Part shown: positions 1 to 6,517 of the stretch, one piece after another
Layout: every line of letters starts with the position of its first letter
How positions within the stretch are numbered: the stretch's first letter is position 1
Assembly (NCBI GenBank): GCA_937880335.1
Contig: CALFLJ010000023.1
Location: 1-16,883 of the forward strand
Length of the DNA stretch: 16,883 nt
Direction of reading: 5' to 3'
Source: an uncultured Succinatimonas sp.
Lineage (GTDB): Bacteria; Pseudomonadota; Gammaproteobacteria; Enterobacterales; Succinivibrionaceae
The notes under the pieces: model-generated
What the model saw: only the letters and a program-made list of their open reading frames with translations
The model's database searches: none
Told to the model about the DNA's origin: nothing
Translations under genes and position numbers: made by a program

Positions 1-301
1 TAACATCACCTAACTTGTGGTGATCAAAAATACCTAAAAGGCGTGCTTTAGATAAATCTTCAGGAGCTTGAGCTAAATCAGAGTAATCAACTAACCAAAC
101 ATCACGATCTGCAACAGAGGTTACAACTTCAGGAGCTTTTAAATTGAATTTCTCTAATACAAAAGCAGTCTCAGGTGCTACATTGCCTTGTGCTGCAGCT
201 ACAACATCAAAACCACGCTTAGATAATAAATAAGTGGCAGATAAAGCAGAAACTATAGAGTCGGTGTCTGGATTTTTATGACCTAAAACTAAAGCGCTCA
301 T
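1..301 (-). CDS. ppaC: Manganese-dependent inorganic pyrophosphatase (family II), N-terminal part
   Basis: Cytoplasmic enzyme of the DHH phosphoesterase superfamily that hydrolyses pyrophosphate to two phosphates, pulling biosynthetic reactions forward. The first 100 residues are present and the gene runs off the left edge. The start reads MSALVLGHKNPDTDSIVSAL, and GHKNPDTDSI is the family II signature. H8, D12 and D14 are expected metal ligands. D72 (in LVDYSD) and the DHH triplet at residues 93-95 supply further ligands. The start codon at 301-299 is preceded on the minus strand by GAGGAA (plus-strand 307-312) at a 5-nt spacing, so the start is well supported. It faces away from everything else in the window and has its own promoter candidate just upstream. 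The C-terminal DHHA2 domain cannot be seen here. Confidence 0.95.
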   Translation of the reverse strand, partial: MSALVLGHKNPDTDSIVSALSATYLLSKRGFDVVAAAQGNVAPETAFVLEKFNLKAPEVVTSVADRDVWLVDYSDLAQAPEDLSKARLLGIFDHHKLGDV

Positions 302-354
302 TAAAATTCCTCGGTAAAAATATATTAAAGCATTTGTTATAAAAAATTGATGTT

Positions 355-366
355 ATTTTAGCATAT
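355..366 (-). promoter_or_regulatory. Putative extended -10 promoter of ppaC
   Basis: On the minus strand this reads ATATGCTAAAAT, containing TGC-TAAAAT, an extended -10 element (TGn plus one mismatch to TATAAT). It ends 53 nt before the ppaC start codon. No convincing -35 box is seen at 16-18 nt. The identical 12-mer occurs upstream of the other minus-strand gene (5689-5700), which supports a promoter reading. It overlaps a small inverted repeat, TAGCA-TAT-TGCTA, at 359-371. Confidence 0.4.
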
Positions 367-572
367 TGCTAGGCTTTTAATCTTAAAAAAACATATTCAT
401 ATTTATATCTTTACTGCGGTAGATAAAAATTATAGTTATTCAAATTCTATTTTTTGTAAAAAGAAATAAAAGAGTTAAAAATTTTAGAGAGCCCTTCAAA
501 TAGTCAAAGATAGCTTGTTTGTATTTAAAACAATTAATTGAGTAAGAACACTGTTTTTATGAGGTACCTACA

Positions 573-602
573 ATGCAGTTATTACTTAGAAATTTACTTT
601 AG
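573..602 (+). CDS. Possible leucine-rich mini-ORF (leader-peptide-like)
   Basis: A nine-residue reading frame, MQLLLRNLL, with five leucines. It is preceded by GAGGT at 561-565 with a 7-nt spacing, the same Shine-Dalgarno form used by uspE and the oxoamine synthase in this window. Leucine-rich mini-ORFs are typical of attenuator leader peptides, but no leucine biosynthesis gene follows and I see no clear terminator/antiterminator pair. It could be a chance match in AT-rich DNA. Confidence 0.2.
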   Translation: MQLLLRNLL

Positions 603-1174
603 CTTATTGTAAATTTTATTGCCTTAGATCTTATAGATAAAAGTCTATTTAACTGCAATAGCTGTGGTTAATAAGATTTATTGGTTAAATTTATTATTGA
701 TGTAGGACTTTGTCTAAAGTGTCATAATCTTGGCAATAATTGATAAGTTGGTGTATCGCTTGTAAATTACAAAATAAGATTATTTTTTTTTAATAACATC
801 ATCTATGATTTATCCTATTATAAAAAAATATTGATTTAGTTTATAGTTTATTTTGGCGTAACTTAAATTAATAAGGTTATACAATGGTTGGTTTTTAGTA
901 ATTACATGACAATATGAATGAAAATTAGAATTTAAAATATTTTAGATTCGAATAGTTTAATACATGGGTCAAATTCTGTGAATATCTAATTAACAAGTTT
1001 TCACTTAGAAAATATGTTTATATATGTAATATCAATACTGACACAAGTTTTAATTTATGACATAAGTTTTTTGGGGCATTTAAAACGTGTAATAATATCA
1101 ATTCCATTGAAAAGCTTTTGTTGAGACAGAAAAACTTTTTTTTAGTTTAAGCTATAAAGGTAACATAAAAGTTT

Positions 1175-1193
1175 TAAATCACACCGTGATTTA
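1175..1193. repeat. Perfect inverted repeat, operator-like
   Basis: TAAATCAC-ACC-GTGATTTA: two 8-bp arms around a 3-nt spacer. It lies about 60 bp upstream of the candidate -35 region of the DotH-like gene. The short spacer and symmetry suit a dimeric regulator site better than an RNA hairpin. The half-site order (TCAC then GTGA) is opposite to the CRP consensus, so it is not a standard CRP site. The regulator is unknown. Confidence 0.4.
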
Positions 1194-1253
1194 TATACAC
1201 GTGTGTACTATGCGTTCTCTCTTATGGATGTAAAAAAAACTCTTTTTATGCAG

Positions 1254-1286
1254 TTGTTAAATGATCTTTAAATTTCTATATATAAT
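1254..1286 (+). promoter_or_regulatory. Putative sigma-70 promoter of the DotH-like gene
   Basis: TTGTTA at 1254-1259 is followed after 17 nt by TATATA (1277-1282), overlapping a perfect TATAAT at 1281-1286. The latter pairs with TTAAAT (1257-1262) at an 18-nt spacing. Transcription would begin around 1290, leaving a short leader that contains the ribosome binding site GGAG at 1299-1302. AT-richness makes chance matches common, so this is moderate support only. Confidence 0.45.
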
Positions 1287-1307
1287 AAAAAAAATTGTGG
1301 AGAACAG

Positions 1308-2018
1308 ATGTTTACTAAATTTTTTTTCAGTATAGGACTTTTAATTTTTGTAAATTGCTCTTATGCCAATATAGTTGCCCCGGAACCACCACCTGAGTTA
1401 TTTGATACCCTTAAGGATTATAAAACCGCTCTGCAGGAGAAAGAGCAATATCAGTCACTTGAACACAAAGAGCGGACTGAGGATTTTAAAATAGGAAAAT
1501 TACCAGCAGTTCCTGGAGATGTTCAGGCGGGGGTTATTCGATTAGGTGGTGTTTATGAACCTAATTGTGTAATTGGCGTGCCATCTTACGGTATAAGTAT
1601 TTTAAGAATTTATGATTTAGATGGTAATGGTTTTGAAATTGAAAGGTTTCAAAGTGAAAACCCAGCTTTTGCTGTAGATTCCACAGCCACATCATATGAG
1701 CTTTTAATTAAGCAAAATCCTGGGGCTTTGGTTGGAAAACTTAAGGTTATCTTAAAGGGACGCTCAAAACCTTTGATTTTTCGTTTGAAGCCGGTAAATT
1801 TAGAACAGGAAGGAGTTCTTGTTAAAACTATTTTAAACTCAATAAAAATGGGAGATCTCATAAGACAGGGGGAAATTTTTAAACCTAACTTGGAAAATAT
1901 TCCCAAACCAAATCCTTTAGATAAGCAAAAATATGTAAATTATGAGGATCACGATAAAATTGAGAAAAATTTAGTTAAGGCTATAGAAAATAGCATTAGT
2001 TTATTGCAAAAGCCTTAG
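1308..2018 (+). CDS. Exported DotH/IcmK-like type IV secretion or conjugation protein
   Basis: A 236-residue protein with a clear signal peptide (about residues 1-20, ending NCSYA before NIVAP). The middle (about 75-165) has the pattern of the DotH/IcmK/TraN family of type IVB secretion core-complex proteins: PSYGISILRIYDLDGNGFEI corresponds to the family's stretch after which a D-x-(T/D)-G segment and a conserved S/ENPxAF-like turn follow, and KLKVILKGRSKPLIFRL closes a beta-rich domain. Such proteins sit in the outer-membrane core complex in the periplasm. It is shorter than DotH (about 360 aa) and has a charged, lysine-rich tail instead of the usual C-terminus. The start has GGAG at 1299-1302. 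A transglycosylase gene follows after 25 nt, as in conjugation operons. The assignment rests on remembered motifs, so it is tentative; the alternative is an unassigned periplasmic beta-sandwich protein. Confidence 0.5.
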   Translation: MFTKFFFSIGLLIFVNCSYANIVAPEPPPELFDTLKDYKTALQEKEQYQSLEHKERTEDFKIGKLPAVPGDVQAGVIRLGGVYEPNCVIGVPSYGISILRIYDLDGNGFEIERFQSENPAFAVDSTATSYELLIKQNPGALVGKLKVILKGRSKPLIFRLKPVNLEQEGVLVKTILNSIKMGDLIRQGEIFKPNLENIPKPNPLDKQKYVNYEDHDKIEKNLVKAIENSISLLQKP

Positions 2019-2043
2019 ACTCTAACAGATATCTAATTTGATT

Positions 2044-2622
2044 ATGAAAAAGATTTTTCTTGCTCTTTTTTTATCACTTCTTTTTTGTGAGTCAGGGTTA
2101 TGCTCTGTTATGCAGTGCAGAGGAGATGCCTTGCACTGGCGAGAAATTGCTTATCTAAATCCACCAATGAACAAATACAAAAACCTAAGAAATTGCATAC
2201 ACTGGACTGCCTATCAATTTGATCTGCCAGAGGAGCTTTTGTATTCGGTGCTTTATGTTGAGCGAGGCGATATAAATGGTAAGTGTTCTAACAATACTAA
2301 CGGTACTCAAGACTGTGGGCCAGCTCAGATAAATGATGTAAGGCTCTCTGAGCTTAAGCGTTTTTCCCTAACAAAAGATGATATGAAAAACGTACCTTGT
2401 CGCAATATTTGGGCTATGGGATATCTCTTACGACGCGAAATTGAAAGAGCCGATAATAATATTTTAAAAGGTGTAGGCAACTATCACTTCCATTATTCAG
2501 TTAATTCTAAGATTCATGATCGTTATGTAAGAAAGGTTTTAAAAGCGTGGAAAAATCTTAATTTGCGAGTTGAAAGGTATTGTAATGGTGATAATAAAGC
2601 CTTTCAAAGAAAGGATAATTAA
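2044..2622 (+). CDS. Small lytic transglycosylase (SLT domain), conjugation/secretion type
   Basis: A 192-residue exported protein with a signal peptide (MKKIFLALFLSLLFCESGLC). The mature part has the lysozyme-like SLT fold: RNCIHWTAYQFDLPEELLYS, the catalytic glutamate at E73 in YVERGD, and CGPAQIN (91-97), the G-x-x-Q-I/V-N motif that lines the active cleft. Four cysteines near the motifs could form disulfides in the periplasm. Enzymes of this size open peptidoglycan to let secretion or conjugation machines through. An in-frame TTG at 2038 is available, but the ATG at 2044 fits the signal peptide better. There is no good ribosome binding site, so translation may be coupled to the DotH-like gene 25 nt upstream. 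No further secretion genes are in the window. Confidence 0.8.
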   Translation: MKKIFLALFLSLLFCESGLCSVMQCRGDALHWREIAYLNPPMNKYKNLRNCIHWTAYQFDLPEELLYSVLYVERGDINGKCSNNTNGTQDCGPAQINDVRLSELKRFSLTKDDMKNVPCRNIWAMGYLLRREIERADNNILKGVGNYHFHYSVNSKIHDRYVRKVLKAWKNLNLRVERYCNGDNKAFQRKDN

Positions 2623-2814
2623 TCTTTCATACCTTTTTAATTATTTTTTTATGGAATTTTCAATTTTAAGCATTATTTTAGCTCTACCTTTATGTTAAGG
2701 TGTAAAAATTTCATAAAAGAAGCTTAAATTTTTAATTTTTAAAAAACTTTTACTTAAACATCATAAAACAATAGTTTAAGATTAAAGCTCAAGTAATAAA
2801 TGCGAGGTAATATC

Positions 2815-3801
2815 ATGGCAAAGGTAAAAAGCATTTTAGTTGTAATTGAGCAGCAGCAATTCAGACAGCCTGCACTTGAGAGAGCTTTAGCTTTGTATCA
2901 GTTAGAGAAATCTCGTCCTAAAAAGGATGGGGTGGAACGATCTGTCTTGCGTATTATTGCAGTTATGCCTATTATCGATAATTCTTATGATCTCACCTCA
3001 GTATTATCCATAGAAGAGACTTCTGAGATGAAAGACAGCCTCATTTTAAAATATGAAAGCTGGCTTAGTAATTATCTTAAGATTCATGCTATGGGCGTTA
3101 AGATTGAGCAAAAAGTGATTTGGTCAAATAGCGTAGGAAAAGATCTGACCTCTATTGCAAAGAATGAGTGTTGTGATCTTTTAATTAAAACAGCGGATGT
3201 CCATGGAATGCTTGATAAAGTCGTATTTACTCCGCTTGATTATCAGCTTTTGCGCCATTCACCTGTTCCTGTTTTAATCGCCCAGGATCACATGTGGTCT
3301 CCTACAGGTATAGTGGCCGTTGCATTAGATCTGTCAAATCCTGAGGACAGTCTTTTACGTTATACAAATATGCGTTTATTGCGCGAGGCTCAAGAGCTAT
3401 CCAAATTTACAGGATGTCAGATTCATATATTTAATGCTATCCCGCCAGTTGTCCCACCGGCTACATTAGACATGCCAGGCTATACACCTACACATATCTC
3501 AGATAAGATTTTAAAGGAAGGGTGCAAAGCGGTACTATCATTTGCCTCACGTCATAAAATTCCAACAGATCGTTGTCATATCCGTGAAGGTCAGCCAGAC
3601 GAGGTTATTCCGGCTTTATGTAAGGAGTTAAATCCAACAGCGCTCTTTATCGGGACTACAGCTCGTAAGGGAATTGCCTTAGCTTTAGTGGGTAATATCT
3701 GTGAGCGTGTGGTTGATACATTAGATTGTGATGTAGCAGTCATAACACCTAAAACTGTAATTGAGCGTATTCCTACAACCAGTCAAACTAAGATCAAATA
3801 A
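2815..3801 (+). CDS. uspE: Universal stress protein E (tandem Usp domains)
   Basis: A 328-residue cytoplasmic protein with two universal-stress-protein domains (about 1-150 and 155-316), the arrangement and length of enterobacterial UspE, which is linked to stress survival, motility and aggregation. Family landmarks include the opening ILVVIE, HDL-type segments such as CCDLLIKTADVHG, VFTPLDYQLLRHSPVPVLI closing domain 1, and GQPDEVIPALCKELNP with GTTARKGIALALVGN near the end of domain 2. An in-frame ATG exists at 2800, but the ATG at 2815 is preceded by GAGGT (2804-2808) at a 6-nt spacing and gives MAKVKSILVVIE, matching family N-termini. ttcA begins 2 nt after the stop. In many gammaproteobacteria uspE sits near fnr and ttcA; fnr is not seen here. 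Confidence 0.92.
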   Translation: MAKVKSILVVIEQQQFRQPALERALALYQLEKSRPKKDGVERSVLRIIAVMPIIDNSYDLTSVLSIEETSEMKDSLILKYESWLSNYLKIHAMGVKIEQKVIWSNSVGKDLTSIAKNECCDLLIKTADVHGMLDKVVFTPLDYQLLRHSPVPVLIAQDHMWSPTGIVAVALDLSNPEDSLLRYTNMRLLREAQELSKFTGCQIHIFNAIPPVVPPATLDMPGYTPTHISDKILKEGCKAVLSFASRHKIPTDRCHIREGQPDEVIPALCKELNPTALFIGTTARKGIALALVGNICERVVDTLDCDVAVITPKTVIERIPTTSQTKIK

Positions 3802-3803
3802 AA

Positions 3804-4676
3804 ATGCAAAATGACACCTCTCTTTCAAAAGAGGCCGATGATTACGGTCGCCATGTAAGCCCTTATCACAATATTGAAAATAAGCAGGAAAAATATAATG
3901 CAGATAAGCTTTATAAGCGCTTACGACGCAAGGTAGGTCATGCCATAGGAGACTTTGGCATGATTGAAGAGCATGACAAGATTATTGTTGCTATGTCAGG
4001 CGGCAAGGACAGTTATGTTCTTTTAGACTTAATGTTGAGTCTTAAACGATCTGCCCCAATTCCGTTTACTCTTATCCCAGTACACATAGATTCTGGCTTC
4101 CCAGGATCTGACTGTTCAATTTTAGAAAACCATTTAAAAAAAGTAGGTCTTGAATATCATATTGAAAGATATCCTATTTTTGAGCTATGTAAGGAGAAGG
4201 TTCCAGAAGGGCAGCCATATTGTTCTTTATGTTCAAGATTACGCCGAGGTAAGCTCTATGGTTTTGCTCGTGAGATTGGGGCAAATAAAATAGCACTTGG
4301 ACACCATAAAGATGACGTTCTTGCCACTTTCTTTTTAAATTTATTCTACTCAGGCATTATGAAGTCTATGCCACCTGTATTGAGAACGGATAAAGATGAC
4401 CTTACAGTGATAAGACCTTTGGTCTATTGTCGTGAACGGGATATTTTAAAATTATCTAAGCTTAAGGAATATCCGCTTTTACCAAAAGGTTTATGTGGGT
4501 GGGGGGAAAATCAGGAGCGTGCTGCAATGAGTAAGATGATAAAGCAGTGGAATGAGGATTATCCAAAGCGTGCTGATATTGCCTTTAAAGCTTTATCTAA
4601 TATCGTGCCTTCACATCTATATGATCAAAATATCTTTGATTTTAAAAATATCTGCAAAGGCCCGAAAATTAAATAG
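3804..4676 (+). CDS. ttcA: tRNA 2-thiocytidine(32) synthetase TtcA
   Basis: A 290-residue cytoplasmic ATP- and iron-sulfur-dependent enzyme that thiolates cytidine 32 of certain tRNAs. The PP-loop SGGKDS is at 65-70, the CSLCSRLRRG motif at 140-149 holds two cluster cysteines (C140, C143), ALGHHKDD is at 164-171, and the third cysteine is in GLCG (C231). VPSHLYDQNIFDFK near the end matches the TtcA C-terminal signature. Escherichia coli TtcA has C-x-x-C at the third-cysteine position; here the first is replaced (PKGLCG), leaving only the second. The E. coli C-terminal extension of about 45 residues is absent. No clear ribosome binding site precedes the start 2 nt after the uspE stop, which suggests translational coupling. 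A strong terminator follows at 4705-4744. Confidence 0.93.
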   Translation: MQNDTSLSKEADDYGRHVSPYHNIENKQEKYNADKLYKRLRRKVGHAIGDFGMIEEHDKIIVAMSGGKDSYVLLDLMLSLKRSAPIPFTLIPVHIDSGFPGSDCSILENHLKKVGLEYHIERYPIFELCKEKVPEGQPYCSLCSRLRRGKLYGFAREIGANKIALGHHKDDVLATFFLNLFYSGIMKSMPPVLRTDKDDLTVIRPLVYCRERDILKLSKLKEYPLLPKGLCGWGENQERAAMSKMIKQWNEDYPKRADIAFKALSNIVPSHLYDQNIFDFKNICKGPKIK

Positions 4677-5070
4677 ACCACTTTAGAACTTCATATTGTG
4701 AAAGAGAGTCTTGAAGAGCGTGATAATGTTCAAGACTCTTTTTTAAATCCTCACCTTGTAAATCTAGATTTTCAAAATAAGCGTCTTTTATCTGAGCCTT
4801 AATTCCTGTAAGTCTATATAAAAGAATAAAAGCTTCATCTAATTCAAAAATGGACAGATCGGAAATAAAGGACACATTATCATCTATACTGGCAGCTGCC
4901 AAATATAAAGCGGCGGCTAAAATTTTAGGTTCTTTTGTTTTTTTTACATGCCATATATGATGGTGTTCAGTACCAAAGTAATTGCCGTCAGGTAAGAAGA
5001 ATGCTCCATTTAGCGTGTTCCGTATAAACGTCGATAGAATCCTCGTAGTCCTCTTTACGACGAGGTTCAA
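4669..5070 (-). pseudogene. 3' portion of the interrupted minus-strand gene
   Basis: This frame is open from before 5070 to a TAA at 4669-4671. The part that reads like protein begins around 5014 (NGAFFLPDGNYFGTEHHH) and continues through an alanine-rich helix (ILAAALYLAAAS) to KWSI at the end. The region from 5070 to about 5014 overlaps the upstream ORF out of frame and looks like noise. Joining the two frames needs one base skipped (equivalent to +1) near 4988-5020; the full span of 988 nt is 3 x 329 + 1. It overlaps the 3' end of ttcA by 8 nt and contains the ttcA terminator. No independent start is supported, so I treat it as the tail of the upstream gene. The function is unknown. Confidence 0.5.
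4705..4744 (+). terminator. Rho-independent terminator of uspE-ttcA
   Basis: A perfect 11-bp stem, AGAGTCTTGAA (4705-4715) with TTCAAGACTCT (4729-4739), around a 13-nt loop, runs directly into six T's (4739-4744). Further A-T and G-T pairs extend the stem base. It starts 28 nt after the ttcA stop. It lies inside the 3' coding part of the convergent minus-strand gene. Read on the minus strand, the hairpin is not followed by a T run, so it should act mainly on the plus strand. Confidence 0.9.
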
Positions 5071-5656
5071 CTAATATACGCCACCCAGGTGCAAGTGCTT
5101 TATATGAAAAATCTACATAATCGCCTAGCACACACATTCCGACTATAATTTTTGCAATATTAAAGCAGGTATCATTATATTTATCCCCTTTGATAAGACC
5201 TTCTAAACCCTGCTCTGTAGGGAGTCGAGATGGACTTATATAGGCCATGATATCAAAGCTGTCGTCAGATGCTTTACGCAATACTTTAATTGGTATATTT
5301 AAATTGTGATCTTTTAAAAACTCATAGAGATTATGAAAATTTAAGGCATAAAACTCATCTAACTTTTCCTTTTTTAAAGGATTTTCACTGTTTGTTGTAA
5401 ATTTACATGCTTCATAATTTAAAAGTTTTAAAGAAACTAGATGATCTAGTGCTTTTTTGATTTCTAAAACATCTACTCTTAAATTACGAGAGAGCATATT
5501 TAAATGGTTTCTGGCATTAAACCTCTGATAGCTTACTTTTGAATGCCAATATAAAAGAATAGAAAGAATCAAGGCAGATCTATCGCCTGCGTATTCATTT
5601 ACAACTTCAAGTTCCGGGTAATAGGGGATACGGAAAAGACCGCGATCTTCAATCAT
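4988..5656 (-). CDS. Unknown protein, 5' portion of a frame-interrupted gene
   Basis: 222 residues from a well-supported start (ATG at 5656-5654, AAGG at a suitable distance upstream) to a TGA at 4988-4990. I do not recognise the family. The N-terminal half (about 25-85) contains RSALILSILLYWHSKVSY followed by helices and DVLEIKKALDHLVSLKLL, which resembles a winged-helix DNA-binding domain of the kind found in replication or transcription proteins. There is no signal peptide or membrane segment. The last stretch (KWSILLT) looks out of register, while the next frame continues with protein-like sequence to 4669. The original product was probably about 328 residues. The gene is transcribed convergently to ttcA and has an extended -10 promoter candidate at 5689-5700. 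Confidence 0.6.
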   Translation of the reverse strand: MIEDRGLFRIPYYPELEVVNEYAGDRSALILSILLYWHSKVSYQRFNARNHLNMLSRNLRVDVLEIKKALDHLVSLKLLNYEACKFTTNSENPLKKEKLDEFYALNFHNLYEFLKDHNLNIPIKVLRKASDDSFDIMAYISPSRLPTEQGLEGLIKGDKYNDTCFNIAKIIVGMCVLGDYVDFSYKALAPGWRILVEPRRKEDYEDSIDVYTEHAKWSILLT

Positions 5657-5688
5657 GGTAAAACCTTAAGCTAAAAAACATGTGAACG

Positions 5689-5700
5689 ATTTTAGCATAT
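5689..5700 (-). promoter_or_regulatory. Putative extended -10 promoter of the interrupted gene
   Basis: The minus-strand sequence ATATGCTAAAAT is identical over 12 nt to that upstream of ppaC, and contains an extended -10 (TGC-TAAAAT). It ends 32 nt before the start codon at 5656, leaving a short leader with an AAGG ribosome binding site. No matching -35 is obvious. Confidence 0.45.
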
Positions 5701-5987
5701 GACCAACTTCAAAATCTTTTGCAACTGTTTTAATCTTTTATGGAAAATGAGTATTTTCAGGTATTTTGCAGTGGGGCTATAAACTTTTGAGGTTTATGTT
5801 GTTATTTGAATTATATTTATTTACGAGGTTAAATCAGGTACTTTACGAGTAACAGGTGGATTTCAATAACTATTGTAATTTACATAAAATAGTTAGAAAC
5901 AAGTTTGTAATCTCTTACCTTAGTCAAAAAAAATATTGTATGGAATAGTAACATTGAAATTTTGAATTTTGATTTGAGGTAAAAAAT

Positions 5988-6020
5988 ATGAACAGAGCTA
6001 AGATCCTAATACTTCTATAA
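5988..6020 (+). CDS. Possible mini-ORF, isoleucine/leucine-rich (leader-peptide-like)
   Basis: A ten-residue frame, MNRAKILILL, with GAGGT at 5976-5980 and a 7-nt spacing. Its stop is 48 nt before the inverted repeat at 6069-6087, so a leader-peptide arrangement is conceivable. It resembles the mini-ORF at 573-602 in size, leucine content and ribosome binding site. A chance occurrence cannot be excluded. Confidence 0.2.
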   Translation: MNRAKILILL

Positions 6021-6068
6021 AAGTTTGATAAAACGAACAGAACATCATGATTTATCTGTTAAATTTTA

Positions 6069-6087
6069 TCCAGGATTTTATCCTGGA
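6069..6087. repeat. Perfect inverted repeat (hairpin or operator)
   Basis: TCCAGGAT-TTT-ATCCTGGA: 8-bp arms with a 3-nt spacer, and the most GC-rich symmetric element in this AT-rich gap. A T run occurs only 13 nt later (6101-6106), too far for a classical terminator. It could be an operator upstream of the synthase or part of an attenuator with the preceding mini-ORF. Confidence 0.5.
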
Positions 6088-6208
6088 ATTTATATGTAAT
6101 GTTTTTTAACACATATTTATGAAATCAAGCCTAAGATAAAGGTACTAAAAAGGATTATTTCAAAGTGGAAACAATATGTTATATTTTTCGTCTAAAATAT
6201 GTAAATTT

Positions 6209-6232
6209 TCTAATAGTTAGAACACTATTAGA
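6209..6232. repeat. Perfect 9-bp inverted repeat, candidate operator
   Basis: TCTAATAGT-TAGAAC-ACTATTAGA: two 9-bp arms around a 6-nt spacer, a geometry typical of a dimeric helix-turn-helix regulator site. It lies about 170 bp upstream of the synthase start and just before a TTGCAG/TATAAA-like promoter region (6233-6266, spacing longer than ideal at 20 nt). The regulator is unknown. Confidence 0.5.
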
Positions 6233-6400
6233 TTGCAGAATGTTAAAAATGGTAAAATTATAAAATGGTTTATATTGTCTATCCTGTCTTTAAGAAACCT
6301 CTGATAGAATAGTAAATATATAAGCTAATTTTTACACAGTGCACTTAGCGGTGTTTACTCAAAAAAGAGTTTACTATCATTTTCCAAAAATATAAAAAAA

Positions 6401-6517
6401 ATGTGTTGTTCTAATAATTTCTCAAATAAAGCCTCAAATTTAAAAGAAGATGGAATTGCTATTATTGGCATTGGTTTTCGTATGCCAGGCAACATTAGAA
6501 GTAAGGATCTTTTTTAA
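6401..6517 (+). pseudogene. 5' fragment of the polyketide synthase (KS N-terminus), out of frame with the rest
   Basis: This frame starts MCCSNNFSNKASNLKEDGIA and continues IIGIGFRMPG, the conserved N-terminal strand and R-x-P-G motif of ketosynthase domains, then NIRSKDLF and a TAA at 6515-6517. The main ORF resumes the KS sequence in another frame as LTSGKDLISEVSLERF from 6514. In typical KS domains about three more residues, including a conserved tryptophan (FWxxL), separate these blocks, so about 10 nt appear to be missing at the run of six T's (6510-6515). The frame is open back to 6329, but no domain precedes the KS. No Shine-Dalgarno is visible before the ATG at 6401, so the exact start is uncertain. 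Confidence 0.75.

Larger units (their letters stand above)
302..1307. other. 1-kb AT-rich intergenic region, no gene supported
   Basis: I find no convincing protein gene, tRNA or rRNA here. The stretch is very AT-rich with stops in all frames. It contains the divergent ppaC promoter candidate near the left end, a leucine-rich mini-ORF with a good ribosome binding site (573-602), a perfect 8-bp inverted repeat (1175-1193), a palindrome ACACGTGT a few bases further on (1197-1204), and a promoter-like sequence just before the DotH-like gene. A non-coding RNA or a decayed gene remains possible, but nothing in the sequence argues for one. Confidence 0.6.
5701..6400. other. 0.7-kb AT-rich intergenic region upstream of the synthase
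   Basis: No full-size gene is supported on either strand. It holds a short ORF with a good ribosome binding site (5988-6020), two perfect inverted repeats (6069-6087 and 6209-6232), a TATAAAAT sequence at 6259-6266 that could be a -10 box, and a direct repeat GTTTACT (6353-6359 and 6369-6375) close to the synthase start. The density of symmetric elements suggests regulatory DNA for the polyketide locus, with possible long 5' leader RNA. Confidence 0.5.

Noticed and set aside
1649..1906. 85-residue minus-strand ORF inside the DotH-like gene
   Set aside because: Shadow of the plus-strand gene, with no ribosome binding site and low-complexity, unfamily-like sequence.
2600..2614. CCTTTC-AAA-GAAAGG hairpin as terminator of the transglycosylase gene
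   Set aside because: It sits before the stop codon, has only a 6-bp stem and lacks an adjacent T run. Poly-T stretches occur later, but no stem leads into them.
2800..2814. Upstream ATG at 2800 as the uspE start
   Set aside because: No ribosome binding site precedes it, and the GAGGT at 2804-2808 is placed for the ATG at 2815.
6510..6516. TTTTTTA as a classical tandem -1 slippery heptamer
   Set aside because: The heptamer is in the wrong phase relative to the zero frame (CTT TTT TAA) for a tandem P/A-site slip. A single P-site slip at the stop is possible but weaker, and the missing conserved residues argue for a deletion.
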